Source: Pseudomonas sp. PA15(2017)
GTDB lineage: Bacteria > Pseudomonadota > Gammaproteobacteria > Pseudomonadales > Pseudomonadaceae
Reading direction: 5' to 3'
Assembly (NCBI RefSeq): GCF_001945395.1
Contig: NZ_MSXV01000060.1
Location: 21,506-72,809, forward strand
DNA: 51,304 bases
Position numbers and translations under genes: made by a program
The notes under the pieces: model-generated
Databases searched by the model: none
Told to the model about the DNA's origin: nothing
What the model saw: the letters and a program-made list of their open reading frames with translations, nothing else
In this document: positions 16,512 to 25,343 of the stretch, piece by piece
Layout of the letters: each line of letters starts with the position of its first letter
Numbering within the stretch: the first letter of the stretch is position 1

Positions 16512-17306
16512 TCAACTCTCCCAGCCGGCCTGGTAGAGGTTGCCGTGGGCCTTGTCGAGCGCAGCGCGTACCGCCGGGGAGTGCTGGTAGATGTCGATGA
16601 ACTTGAGCAGGCGTGCATCCTTGGCCTTCGCCGGTTGGGTGACGAACTGGATGATGTACTCGGGATGGTCGACGCCGTCGAACAGCAGGGCCGAGGCCGG
16701 ATCGAAGGTCTTGGCCAGGCGGATGTAGGCGGGGTAGCCCTGTACCAGGTCGACCTCGTCGTACGCGCGCACCAACTGCACGGCTTCCAGTTCGATGATG
16801 CGGATGTTCTTCGGGTTGGCGATGATGTCCTGTTGGGTCGCCTTGTAGGCGACGCCGGGCTTGAGTTCGATCAGCCCGGCCTTTTGCAGCAGTTGCAGGC
16901 CGCGCCCGCCGTTGACCGGGTCGTTGGCGATGGCCACTTTGGCGCCATCCGGGAGGCTGGCGAAATCCTTGTGCGTCTTGGAGTAGAGGCCGACGTTGTT
17001 GATCACCCCGCGTGCCACCGGCACCAGGTCGTAGCCGCCCTCGGCCTTGGCATTCTCCAGAAAGGGAATGTGCTGGAAGTAGTTCACGTCGATGTCGCCA
17101 TTGGCGAGGCTGACGTTGGGCGCGATCCAGTCGGTGAACTCGATCAGCTCCACCTCCAGCCCCTGTTTCCTGGCTTCGGCCACGGCCACTTCCAGCGGTG
17201 GGGCGAAGGCCGCGGTGGTGCCCAGCTTGAGGGCGGGATCGGCCTGAGCCAGGGTGCTGGCGCTGAACAGGGCGGCGAGGGTTAGGGTTTTCAGCGATTT
17301 GAGCAT
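16512..17306 (-). CDS. metQ: MetQ/NlpA-family periplasmic binding protein
   Basis: A 264-residue solute-binding protein with signal peptide MLKSLKTLTLAALFSASTLAQA. Family blocks are LKLGTTAAFAPPLE, ELIEFTDWIAPN, DVNYFQHIPFL and AIANDPVNGGRGLQLLQKAG. The signal peptide has no lipobox cysteine, so unlike many MetQ proteins it is predicted to be a free periplasmic protein. AAGGA lies upstream of the ATG. Its place in an operon of sulfur monooxygenases suggests that it binds the organosulfur substrate or product of those enzymes. That is inference. Confidence 0.85.
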   Translation of the reverse strand: MLKSLKTLTLAALFSASTLAQADPALKLGTTAAFAPPLEVAVAEARKQGLEVELIEFTDWIAPNVSLANGDIDVNYFQHIPFLENAKAEGGYDLVPVARGVINNVGLYSKTHKDFASLPDGAKVAIANDPVNGGRGLQLLQKAGLIELKPGVAYKATQQDIIANPKNIRIIELEAVQLVRAYDEVDLVQGYPAYIRLAKTFDPASALLFDGVDHPEYIIQFVTQPAKAKDARLLKFIDIYQHSPAVRAALDKAHGNLYQAGWES

Positions 17307-17324
17307 GGCGGCGTCCTTGTGAGG

Positions 17325-18743
17325 TCAGAGCAGGTTCAGCGCGTGGGCGCTGAGGTTTCGCAGTTCATGGGGGATGACGTTGGCGTGTTGCAGGCGGGCC
17401 GGGTCGCGCCAGGCGGCGGCCGGATGATCCGCTGGCAACCTGGGGCCCTGGCCGAACAGCTTGTGGCGCAGGGCACCGCCTGCGTAGGCGGTCTTGTAGC
17501 GACCGCGCTGTTGCAGCTCGGGAATCACCAGGTCGATGAAATCGGCGTAGCTTTGCGGGGTGACGATGCGCGTGAGGTTGAAACCGTCGAGGCCGGTGGC
17601 GTCGATCCACTCGATCAGCTGTTCGGCCACCTGGTCTGGCGAGCCGATCAACACCGGATAGCGTCCGCCCAGGGCGTGCTGTTCCAGCAGGCGACGCTTG
17701 GTCCAGCCGGTGAAGGACTTGACCACCGATTCGATGGCGTTGGTCTTGCGCGCCGGAATCGGTTCGTCGAGGCCGAAGGCCGCCAGATCGATACCGGTGG
17801 AGCTGGAGAAGTGGGCGATACCCGCTTCCGGGCTGGCGTAGCGCAGGTACTCGGCGTGTTTGTCACGGGCCTCGGCTTCGGTGAGTGCGACGATCACGGC
17901 GATGCCCATGAACACCTTGATCGCGTCGCCCCCGCGCCCGGCCGCCACGGCGCTGGCCCGCACCTGCTCGACCTGGGCGCGCACCGCCTCGACGCCATTG
18001 CCGCCAATGAACACGCATTCGGCGTGCTGGCCGGCGAAGCGCGAGCCGCGTGCTGACGAGCCGGCCTGGAACAGCAGCGGCGTACGCTGCGGCGAAGGCT
18101 GGCTGAGGTGGTAACCCTCGACCTGATAGAACTCGCCATGGTGGTGCACCTTGTGCACCTTGCCGGGCTGGGCGTAAACGCGCTGCCCACGGTCGGCGAG
18201 CACGGCGTCGTCCTGCCAGCTGCCTTCGAGCAGTTTGTAGAGCACTTCCAGGTATTCGTCGGCCTGGTCGTAGCGGCGGTCGTGCTCGACCTGCTGGTTC
18301 AGGCCCATGGCCTTGGCCGCGCTTTCCAGATAGCCGGTGACGATGTTCCAGGCGATACGGCCATTGCTCAGGTGATCGAGGGTGGAGAGCCTGCGAGCGA
18401 AGGTGTACGGCGCCTCGTAGCTGAGGTTGGCGGTAACCCCGAAGCCGAGGTGCTGGGTGACGCCGGCCATGGCCGAGACCAGCAGCAGTGGGTCGTTGAC
18501 CGGCAGCTGGATGGCTTCCTGCAGCGGCAGGTCGATACCGTTCTGGTACACGTCGTAAACGCCGAGGATGTCGGCGATGAACAGCCCGTCGAACAGCCCG
18601 CGTTCCAGCAATTGGGCCAGGTCGGTCCAGTAACTCAGCTGGTTGAAGTTCACCGACTGATCGTCGGGGTGCGTCCACAGGCCGTGATGGATGTGCCCGA
18701 CGCAGTTCATGTTGAAGGCGTTGAGAAGAATCTGTTTGCTCAT
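17325..18743 (-). CDS. LLM-class flavin-dependent monooxygenase (NtaA/SnaA/DszA type)
   Basis: A 472-residue bacterial-luciferase-like FMN monooxygenase. The start at 18743 (MSKQILLNAFNMNCVGH) is set by the overlap with the stop of the preceding gene (TGATG) and by a G-rich ribosome binding site. Family blocks are LLVSAMAGVTQHLGFGVT, SNGRIAWNIVTG, PLLFQAGSSARGSRFAG and VIGSP-like LIGSPDQVAE. Enzymes of this group use reduced FMN from a separate reductase to oxidise sulfur or amine compounds, such as the DszA step on dibenzothiophene sulfone. The surrounding genes point to an organosulfur substrate. No flavin reductase gene is in the operon. Confidence 0.88.
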   Translation of the reverse strand: MSKQILLNAFNMNCVGHIHHGLWTHPDDQSVNFNQLSYWTDLAQLLERGLFDGLFIADILGVYDVYQNGIDLPLQEAIQLPVNDPLLLVSAMAGVTQHLGFGVTANLSYEAPYTFARRLSTLDHLSNGRIAWNIVTGYLESAAKAMGLNQQVEHDRRYDQADEYLEVLYKLLEGSWQDDAVLADRGQRVYAQPGKVHKVHHHGEFYQVEGYHLSQPSPQRTPLLFQAGSSARGSRFAGQHAECVFIGGNGVEAVRAQVEQVRASAVAAGRGGDAIKVFMGIAVIVALTEAEARDKHAEYLRYASPEAGIAHFSSSTGIDLAAFGLDEPIPARKTNAIESVVKSFTGWTKRRLLEQHALGGRYPVLIGSPDQVAEQLIEWIDATGLDGFNLTRIVTPQSYADFIDLVIPELQQRGRYKTAYAGGALRHKLFGQGPRLPADHPAAAWRDPARLQHANVIPHELRNLSAHALNLL

Positions 18744-19942
18744 CAGATGGTCCCCCGACGCGGCGGTAGGCGATCGTTGAGGTAGAAGTCGCCCACGGCG
18801 TGGTACTTCCAGCGCACCGGGTCGTGCAGGGTGTGGGTGCGGGCGTTGCGCCAGTGGCGGTCGAGGCCGTGTTCGGCCAGGGTGGCGCGACTGCCGGCCA
18901 GCTCCAGCAGCTTGCTGCCGAGCAGCAGCGAGGTTTCCGTGCTGATGGCCCGGGCCTCGGCGACGGCAATCGATGCGGCGGCCACGCTGTCGGCATCCGG
19001 CCCGGCCTGGGCGCGGTCGACGAATTCGCCAGCCCGCTCCAGTAGCGCTTCTGTGGCGGCCAGGCGCACGCACAGCTTGCCGACTTCCTGCTGGGTCAGT
19101 GGGTCTTCACTGGCTTTTTCGATGCCCGCGTCGATCCACGGCCGCGACTTGTGCCGCACGAACTGCAGCAGGTCCTCGTAGGCGCCACGGGCGATGCCGG
19201 TATCGATGGCCGCGTGCAGCAGTTGGGCGAACGGGCCGACCGTGGTCGGGCGCTCGAAGGCACTCTGGAATGGCAGCACGTCATCGGTAGCCACCGCCAC
19301 ACCGTCGAACACCACGCTGCCGCTGCCGGTGGTGCGCTGGCCGAAACCGCTCCAGTCGTCGATCACCTGCAGGCCGCTGGCGTGGCGCGGCACGAAGGCG
19401 AGAAAGCCGACGCCGTTTTCGTCGATCGCCAGGGTCGGGATGCGTTGCGCGAACAGAGCACCGGTGCAGTAGAACTTGCGCCCGTCGATGCGGTAACCAT
19501 CGGCGGTGCGGGTCAGGCGAGTGGTGCGGTCCAGCGCCGTCTTGGTACCCAGTTCGGCCAGGGCATTGCCGAAGCGCTGGCCGGCCAGCACTTCACCGTA
19601 GAGGCGGCGCTGTTGCGCCTGGCTGCCGTTTACCCGCAGCACCTCCAGGGCGTAGAAATGGTTTTGCGGAATCTGCCCGAGCGAGCCATCGGCCTGGGCG
19701 ATGCGTGCGATGACCTTGGCGACGGTGACGCTGGCCAGGCCCGGCCCGCCAAAGGCGCTGGGCACGCTGATGCCCCACAGGCCGGAGTGCGAGAACTGCG
19801 CCAGTTCAGCGTGGGGCAGTTGCCGCTCGCGGTCACGTTCGGCGGCGCTGGCGGCGAAACGCTCGGCCAGGCCGTCGGCGACGGCAAGGGCTTGGGCGTC
19901 ATCACGCAGCAGCGGCACGTCAGGTTGGGTGTGGGCGTTCAT
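18743..19942 (-). CDS. SfnB-family sulfur-acquisition oxidoreductase, copy 1
   Basis: A 399-residue acyl-CoA-dehydrogenase-fold flavoprotein of the SfnB/DszC group. It shows LWGISVPSAFGGPGL, DGSLGQIPQNHFYALE, DGRKFYCTGALFA and the C-terminal LDRHWRNARTHTLHDPVRWKYHAVG. Proteins of this group are thought to oxidise sulfur compounds with FMNH2 under sulfate starvation. The usual catalytic base of true acyl-CoA dehydrogenases is not expected here. It starts at 19942, four bases after the end of the second copy, and its stop overlaps the next start. It is clearly paralogous to the next gene. Confidence 0.87.
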   Translation of the reverse strand: MNAHTQPDVPLLRDDAQALAVADGLAERFAASAAERDRERQLPHAELAQFSHSGLWGISVPSAFGGPGLASVTVAKVIARIAQADGSLGQIPQNHFYALEVLRVNGSQAQQRRLYGEVLAGQRFGNALAELGTKTALDRTTRLTRTADGYRIDGRKFYCTGALFAQRIPTLAIDENGVGFLAFVPRHASGLQVIDDWSGFGQRTTGSGSVVFDGVAVATDDVLPFQSAFERPTTVGPFAQLLHAAIDTGIARGAYEDLLQFVRHKSRPWIDAGIEKASEDPLTQQEVGKLCVRLAATEALLERAGEFVDRAQAGPDADSVAAASIAVAEARAISTETSLLLGSKLLELAGSRATLAEHGLDRHWRNARTHTLHDPVRWKYHAVGDFYLNDRLPPRRGTI

Positions 19943-19946
19943 GGGC

Positions 19947-21191
19947 TCAGATCCAGGAGTGGCGGTTGGGGCGCGTGCCGTTGAGGTGCCAGGCACCGAT
20001 GGCGTGGTATTTCCAGCGCACCGGGTCGTGCAGGGTATGGGTACGGGCGTTGCGCCAATGGCGGTCGAGGCCGAACTCGGCCAGGGTGGCGCGGCTGCCG
20101 GCCAGCTCCAGCAGCTTTTCGCTGGCCTGCAGGCTGAGTTCGGTGCTCAGCGCCTTGGCTTCGGCTACGGCAATCGAGGCCCGCGCCGCGCCGTCGGCGT
20201 CGATGGGGGCGGCGGCCACTTCATCGAGTACTCGGCCAGCCTTGTGCAGCAGCGCTTCGGCGGCGTGCAGCTCGATGTGCAGGCGCCCGATGTCGGCGAT
20301 CACGTACGGATCATCACCGGCCAGATCGACCTTGGCATCGACCCACGGCCGGGATTTTTCGCGCACGAAGGCAATGGCGTCACGCACCGCGCCGTCGGCG
20401 ATGCCCAGGTCGATGGCTGCCTGAACCAGCTGGGAAAACGCGCCCTGGATGCTTGGCTTGTCGGCCAGCGGCCACAGCGGCACCAGGTCGTTCTCATCTA
20501 CTTCTACCTCGTTGAGCAGCACGGTGCCGCTGGCAGTGGTGCGCTGGCCGAAGCCGGACCAGTCGTTGACGATGCGCAGGCCCGCTTGGCCGCGCTGGAT
20601 GAAGGCCAACCACGGGCGGCCCTGATCATCCAGCGCCTTGGCGGTGACCCAATGGGCGAACAGGGCACCGGTGGAGTAGAACTTCTCGCCACTGAGCAGC
20701 CAGCGGCCATCACGTTGGCTCAGGCGCGCACGCAGATCCAGAGTGTGCTTGCTGCCGCGCTCGGGGCCGCCGTTACCGATACGCCAGCCGGCCAGCACGC
20801 TGGCGAACAGGCGCTGCTGTTGCTCTGGGCTGGCCGCGGCGTGCAACAGACCGAGCAGACCGAAATGGTTTTGCGGAATTTGCCCGAGCGCCGGGTCGAC
20901 AGCACTGATGATGCGAAACACCTCGGCGATGGTCACGTACGACAGCTGCGGGCCGCCAAAGGCGCGTGGCACGGCGATGCTACCCAGGCCGCTGGCAGTG
21001 AAACGCTCCACCAGCTCCCACGGCAGACGCCGCTCGCGGTCACGCTGGATGACGCCTGCTTCGGCGGCGTTGGCCAGGGCGTGGGCGGCCTTCAGCGCGT
21101 CGGCGTCGCTAGCCAGAATGGCGGCGGGGTGGAGCGTTGGGGCGACGTCCTGGTCGGATGCGCTGTCCTCAAGGGTAATCGGACGGGTCAT
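19947..21191 (-). CDS. SfnB-family sulfur-acquisition oxidoreductase, copy 2
   Basis: A 414-residue paralogue of the downstream gene, with the same blocks: LGSIAVPRAFGGPQLSYVT, PALGQIPQNHFGLL, SGEKFYSTGALFAHW, SGFGQRTTASGTVL and LDRHWRNARTHTLHDPVRW. It starts at 21191. The tandem arrangement suggests duplication followed by divergence toward different substrates. It probably acts as a homotetrameric FMN-dependent monooxygenase in sulfur release. Confidence 0.87.
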   Translation of the reverse strand: MTRPITLEDSASDQDVAPTLHPAAILASDADALKAAHALANAAEAGVIQRDRERRLPWELVERFTASGLGSIAVPRAFGGPQLSYVTIAEVFRIISAVDPALGQIPQNHFGLLGLLHAAASPEQQQRLFASVLAGWRIGNGGPERGSKHTLDLRARLSQRDGRWLLSGEKFYSTGALFAHWVTAKALDDQGRPWLAFIQRGQAGLRIVNDWSGFGQRTTASGTVLLNEVEVDENDLVPLWPLADKPSIQGAFSQLVQAAIDLGIADGAVRDAIAFVREKSRPWVDAKVDLAGDDPYVIADIGRLHIELHAAEALLHKAGRVLDEVAAAPIDADGAARASIAVAEAKALSTELSLQASEKLLELAGSRATLAEFGLDRHWRNARTHTLHDPVRWKYHAIGAWHLNGTRPNRHSWI

Positions 21192-21304
21192 ATGAACCTC
21201 ATCGTGTGGATGTACCGCAGCGGCGCGGGGGTGGGCGCGCGCTGCGGCAGGAAATCGAGGCTCCGGTGGAGCCGGTGGCGAACGGCGTATGTGAGCGAGC
21301 GCGA

Positions 21305-22534
21305 TCAGCTGTACAGCGAGGGCTGCGGACCCTGGCCGCTGAGCAGCCAGTGACCGAGATCGCGCACCTTGTAATCGATGGGGTCGTGCAGGCTGTGCAC
21401 CCGTACGTTGCGCCAGAAGCGGTCGAAGCCGTAGCGCGAGCTGGTGGCGCGGGCGCCCATGTTCTCGAAGATCTGGCTGGTGATATCCAGTGCTGCGCGT
21501 ACTGCCACCACCTTCGCCTCGCTGATGGCCAGGGCAACCTCGGCGCGTTCTGCAGCGGTAAGCGCCGACTTTTCCCAAGCGTTCTGCAAGCGTTGCGCGG
21601 CCTGTTCGGCTAGGGGCAGCGCGGCGCGATAACGCAGCCACAGCTCACCGTAGCGTTGCTGTATGAATGGGTCATCGCTGGCCTGGGCCACGCCGGAGGC
21701 CGGCCAGGGGCGGCTCTGTTCGCGGGTGTAGCGCAGCGCAGCGTCCAGTGCGCCCTGGGCATTACCCAGGTAGAGCTGGGTGAGGATCAGCTGCGACAGG
21801 CACGAGCGCAGGGTGGTGCGCGGGCTGGGGCCCACGGGGCCGAGCAATTCGCTGCTGTCCACGAATACCTGCTCGAACTGTACGGTGCCGCTGTCGGTCT
21901 GGCGCTGGCCGAAGCCGTCCCAGTCCTGATTCACCGCCAGGCCTTCGCGCTGGCTGGGCAGCACGAGGAACACCCGGTCATCGGGCTTCTTGCTGCGCTG
22001 CACGCCGATCACCAGGGCATCGGCGCCCAGGGCGCCGGAGCAGAACGACTTGCTGCCATTGAGCTCGAAGTGCTCCTCGCGCTGGGTGAGGTGCAGCCCG
22101 ACGTCGCGACCATTGGTGGCATTGCCCCAGAACCAGTTTTCCTGCGCGCTGCGGCCCAGCCAGTGACGTTGCTGCTCGGGGCTGCCGAACAGCTGGATGG
22201 TCGCCACCTGCAAATGCTGGAAGGCGAACAGGTGGGCGAGCGAGCTGTCGGCGGCGGCGAGGTAGCGCACGATGCGGTAGATCTCCGGCCAGGCCACGCC
22301 CTGACCGCCGTATTGCTGGGGCACGGCGAGGGTCAGCAGGCCACTGCCGCGCAGCAGCTCGCGTTCGGCCTGGGCGCTGCCGCCGGCACGGTCTCGTTCC
22401 ACGGCGCTGGCGGCCAACTGCCGGGCCAGGTGTTCGACGGTCGCGCTGCGGCTGCCGAAGTCCGCGGGGAACAGATGCGCGGCGAACAACGGTTCTTCCG
22501 CTTGCCTGGAATGAGCGAGGGCTTGGCTGCTCAT
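21305..22534 (-). CDS. DszC/SoxC-like flavin monooxygenase (acyl-CoA dehydrogenase fold)
   Basis: A 409-residue enzyme related to the dibenzothiophene monooxygenase group: GLLTLAVPQQYGGQGVAWPEIYRIVRYL, SLAHLFAFQHLQVATI, NGSKSFCSGALGADAL and FDRFWRNVRVHSLHDPIDYKVRD. The start at 22534 (MSSQAL) overlaps the stop of the binding-protein gene. It is more distant from the two SfnB-like genes than they are from each other. A 113-base gap separates it from the second SfnB copy. Likely reaction: S-oxygenation or C-S cleavage of an organosulfur compound using reduced flavin. Confidence 0.85.
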   Translation of the reverse strand: MSSQALAHSRQAEEPLFAAHLFPADFGSRSATVEHLARQLAASAVERDRAGGSAQAERELLRGSGLLTLAVPQQYGGQGVAWPEIYRIVRYLAAADSSLAHLFAFQHLQVATIQLFGSPEQQRHWLGRSAQENWFWGNATNGRDVGLHLTQREEHFELNGSKSFCSGALGADALVIGVQRSKKPDDRVFLVLPSQREGLAVNQDWDGFGQRQTDSGTVQFEQVFVDSSELLGPVGPSPRTTLRSCLSQLILTQLYLGNAQGALDAALRYTREQSRPWPASGVAQASDDPFIQQRYGELWLRYRAALPLAEQAAQRLQNAWEKSALTAAERAEVALAISEAKVVAVRAALDITSQIFENMGARATSSRYGFDRFWRNVRVHSLHDPIDYKVRDLGHWLLSGQGPQPSLYS

Positions 22535-23493
22535 GGTGCCGGGCTCCAAATGTTCACCTGGCGCGCGTCCACGGCCTTTGGCAAGAGGCCAGCAGCGAGG
22601 AAGGCATCGGCGATCTTCTGTTGCTCGGCAAGGCTGTCAGGCTTGACCAGGCGTACCTGATAGCTGCGCTTGGCGTTGGCCTTCTCGACGATGGTCGGGT
22701 CCAGGTTGCCCCACAGCGGGCCGAGCACCTCGGCGCCCTGGCGCGGGTTGGCGCGCAGCCAGTCACCGGTCTTCACCAGCTCGGCGAAGACGATCTGCAG
22801 CACCTGCGGGTGATTCCTGGCGAAGCTGGCGCTGGTCAGGTAATAGCGCTGGTAGTCGGCCAGGCCTTCGCCATCGGCGAGGAGGCGTGTGGGCAGTTGC
22901 TGTTGGGCGCCGCTGAGAAAGGGCTCCCAGGTCACCCAGGCATCGACCTTGCGATTTTCGAAGGCAGCGCGGCCGTCGGCGGGCGTCAGGTAGGCCGGCT
23001 CGATGTCGCTGAACTTCAGGCCCGCCTTGGCGAGCGCGGCGATCAGCAGGTAGTGCACGCCAGCCGCCTTGGTGACGGCGACCTTCTTGCCCTTGAGATC
23101 GGCCAGGGTTTTGATCGTTGAGTCCTCGCGCACCACGATGGCCTGGGCGTGAGGCGAGGGCGCCTCCTGGGCGAAGTAGGCGAGGTCGGCGCCGGCTGCC
23201 TGGGCGAATACCGGCACGGTGTCGGCGACATCCGCGGACAGGTCGATATTACCGACATTGAGCGATTCCAGCAGCGGCTGACCGCTGGGGAACTCGTGCC
23301 AGCTGATGGTGACGTCCTGATCCGCCAGCGCCTTTTCCAGGGTGCCCTGGCTCTTCAGCAGGCTGATCAGGGTCGACGACTTCTGGTAGCCGATACGCAG
23401 CTGTTCGGCAGCATTGGCAAGTGGCGCGGCCGCCATACCGAGACTCAATAACAAGACAGTGATGGAGCGGTGCAGGATATGCGGTAATGACAT
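22531..23493 (-). CDS. Aliphatic-sulfonate-type periplasmic binding protein (SsuA-like)
   Basis: A 320-residue NMT1/SsuA-family protein with a signal peptide (start MSLPHILHRS at 23493, cleavage after ...APLANA). Family blocks are LRIGYQKSSTLISLLKSQGTLEKAL, GNIDLSADVADTVPVFAQAAG, LKGKKVAVTKAAGVHYLL and DAWVTWEPFLS. It is the first gene of the eight-gene operon and has no permease or ATPase of its own type in that operon. It may feed the SsuC/SsuB-like pair encoded divergently at 26336-27888. Confidence 0.87.
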   Translation of the reverse strand: MSLPHILHRSITVLLLSLGMAAAPLANAAEQLRIGYQKSSTLISLLKSQGTLEKALADQDVTISWHEFPSGQPLLESLNVGNIDLSADVADTVPVFAQAAGADLAYFAQEAPSPHAQAIVVREDSTIKTLADLKGKKVAVTKAAGVHYLLIAALAKAGLKFSDIEPAYLTPADGRAAFENRKVDAWVTWEPFLSGAQQQLPTRLLADGEGLADYQRYYLTSASFARNHPQVLQIVFAELVKTGDWLRANPRQGAEVLGPLWGNLDPTIVEKANAKRSYQVRLVKPDSLAEQQKIADAFLAAGLLPKAVDARQVNIWSPAP

Positions 23494-23864
23494 GGCAGGG
23501 CCTCGGCGAAAACGCGTGGCGGCCATGCAGGGGACGATCACACGTACTTCATGAATGAGCGATAGAAGTCCGGTGGTCCGGTGATGAGAAGCTAATCGAT
23601 ATAAAAAATGATTAATAAATAATTTTTGGATATTAGCTTAGGTCGATGACCCTGGCTGGCGCATATGCAAAATAGTTACTACAAAGTGAAAAATAATTCT
23701 TTTTCGGGATTACCAAGCCTCTCGTAAATTAGTCACCAGCCGACAGCGGACCACCGCATCGGGCCCGAATCAGGGGCTCTCTGCCAACGTCTTCGTGTCG
23801 GCGATGTCGAGCCCCTGTGCCGTGCCCGTTCATAACAGCACATCCCTGCACTGGAGCATCGAGC
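23494..23864. promoter_or_regulatory. Divergent promoter region between the sulfur operon and the porin gene
   Basis: A 371-bp gap between two divergent starts. The centre (about 23580-23735) is AT-rich (aaaaaatgattaataaata) against GC-rich flanks, as expected for two back-to-back promoters under sulfur control (CysB-type regulation is typical for such genes). I could not assign precise -35/-10 boxes. A TGGC-GC pattern near 23655 has the wrong spacing for sigma-54. Confidence 0.4.
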
Positions 23865-25181
23865 ATGAACAAGTCCACCCTGGCATTGGCCGTCGCCCTG
23901 GCCGCTCTGGCCACCGAAGCCAGCGCCGCTGGCTTCATCGAGGACAGCAAGGCCAGCATCGGCCTGCGCAATTTCTATTACGACTTCAACACCAAGAACA
24001 CCGCCAACAACAATGGCGAGGCGCAGGAGTGGGGGCAGGGCTTCATTTTCAACTACGCCTCCGGGTTCACCCAGGGCACCGTCGGCTTTGGCGTCGATGC
24101 CATCGGCCTGCTCGGCGTGAAACTCGATTCCGGTGGCCGGGCTGGCAAGGCCGGCCGTGATCGCACCCCGGGCCAGCTGTTCCCGCTCGATAGCGACGGC
24201 AGCGCGGTGGACGACTACAGCAAGGCTGGCGTGACCGCCAAGCTGCGTCTCTCCAAGACCGAGGCACGCATCGGCACCCTGCAGCCCAAGCTGCCGGTGG
24301 TGATCTTCAACGATGGCCGCCTGCTGCCACAGACCTTCGAAGGCGGGCAGGTGACCTCCAGCGAGATCGACGGCCTGACCCTGACCGCCGGCCAACTGGA
24401 AAGTACCAAGACCCGCAGTTCCACCGACGACATCGGCCTGCGTATCGCTGGCGCCTCGGGCGAGGCCGATACCAACAAGTTCTACTTCGCCGGCGGCGAC
24501 TGGAAGGCCACCAAGGACCTGACGCTGCAGTACTACTACGGCAATCTGGAAGACTTCTACAAACAGCACTTCCTTGGGCTGGTACACAACTGGGCCATCG
24601 GGCCGGGTTCGCTGAAGAGCGACCTGCGTTACTTCGACAGCAATTCCGATGGCAAGAACGGCAGTGCCGCGGGCCGTGCCCAGGGTTACACCAGCACCGG
24701 CTACTACGGCAATGGCGTGACCACCGGCGAGGTGGATAATCAGACCTGGAGTGCCTTGTTCACCTACACCCTGGGCGGCCATTCCGCCGGCCTGGGCTAT
24801 CAGCAGGTCGAAGGCGACAGCGCCTTCCCGTTCCTCAACCAGGGCGGCGGCTCGTCGTCCTACCTGATCACCGACCGGCAGATCGGCAAGTTCGCCAGTG
24901 CCGGCGAGCGCACCTGGGTGGCCGAATACGCCTACGATTTCGCCAAGATCGGCGTGCCGGGCCTGAAGGCCAGCGTCGCCTACCTCAAGGGTGACAACGT
25001 CGATTCCGCCAGCGGTGACCTCAAGGAATGGGAGCGCGACCTGCGCCTGGATTACACCCTGCTCGACGGCCCGCTCAAGGGCCTGGGCGTGTCCTGGCGC
25101 AATGCGACACAGCGCGGCAACGTCGCCACCGATGCCGATGAAAATCGCCTGATTCTAAGCTACACCCTGACGCTGCTGTAA
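23865..25181 (+). CDS. OprD-family outer-membrane porin
   Basis: A 438-residue beta-barrel porin. It has a signal peptide (MNKSTLALAVALAALATEASA), a mature start GFIEDSKASIGLRNFYYDFN typical of OprD/OpdK proteins, many alternating amphipathic strands, and a C-terminal strand ending in LILSYTLTLL. The start at 23865 is preferred over 23817, as the signal peptide begins there. Placed between the sulfur operon and an SsuACB-like transporter, it probably admits sulfonates or related small organosulfur anions through the outer membrane. Confidence 0.93.
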   Translation: MNKSTLALAVALAALATEASAAGFIEDSKASIGLRNFYYDFNTKNTANNNGEAQEWGQGFIFNYASGFTQGTVGFGVDAIGLLGVKLDSGGRAGKAGRDRTPGQLFPLDSDGSAVDDYSKAGVTAKLRLSKTEARIGTLQPKLPVVIFNDGRLLPQTFEGGQVTSSEIDGLTLTAGQLESTKTRSSTDDIGLRIAGASGEADTNKFYFAGGDWKATKDLTLQYYYGNLEDFYKQHFLGLVHNWAIGPGSLKSDLRYFDSNSDGKNGSAAGRAQGYTSTGYYGNGVTTGEVDNQTWSALFTYTLGGHSAGLGYQQVEGDSAFPFLNQGGGSSSYLITDRQIGKFASAGERTWVAEYAYDFAKIGVPGLKASVAYLKGDNVDSASGDLKEWERDLRLDYTLLDGPLKGLGVSWRNATQRGNVATDADENRLILSYTLTLL

Positions 25182-25343
25182 CCGAACCAGCCCAAAGTCT
25201 GCTGCGCGTCGGCACTGCTGCGTTAAAAAGAGGCCTCCTAGGCCTTGCATTGCTCTAGCTCGCGATCCTTTGGACAGGTTCCCCATTGATATTTCTGATC
25301 GGCCCGGCAACGACCTGGTCGGTCCTTCATGTGGAACAAGATC

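Noticed and set aside
18744..19073. Upstream extension of the luciferase-like monooxygenase frame
   Set aside because: It runs through the SfnB-like gene in another frame; the coupled start at 18743 matches the family.
23650..23670. Possible sigma-54 promoter (TGGC...GC) upstream of the porin
   Set aside because: The spacing between GG and GC is one base too long, and the -12 box is poor.
25225..25250. Palindrome aggcct-cct-aggcct after the porin gene as terminator
   Set aside because: The arms are self-complementary and short, and no T tract follows; termination cannot be supported.
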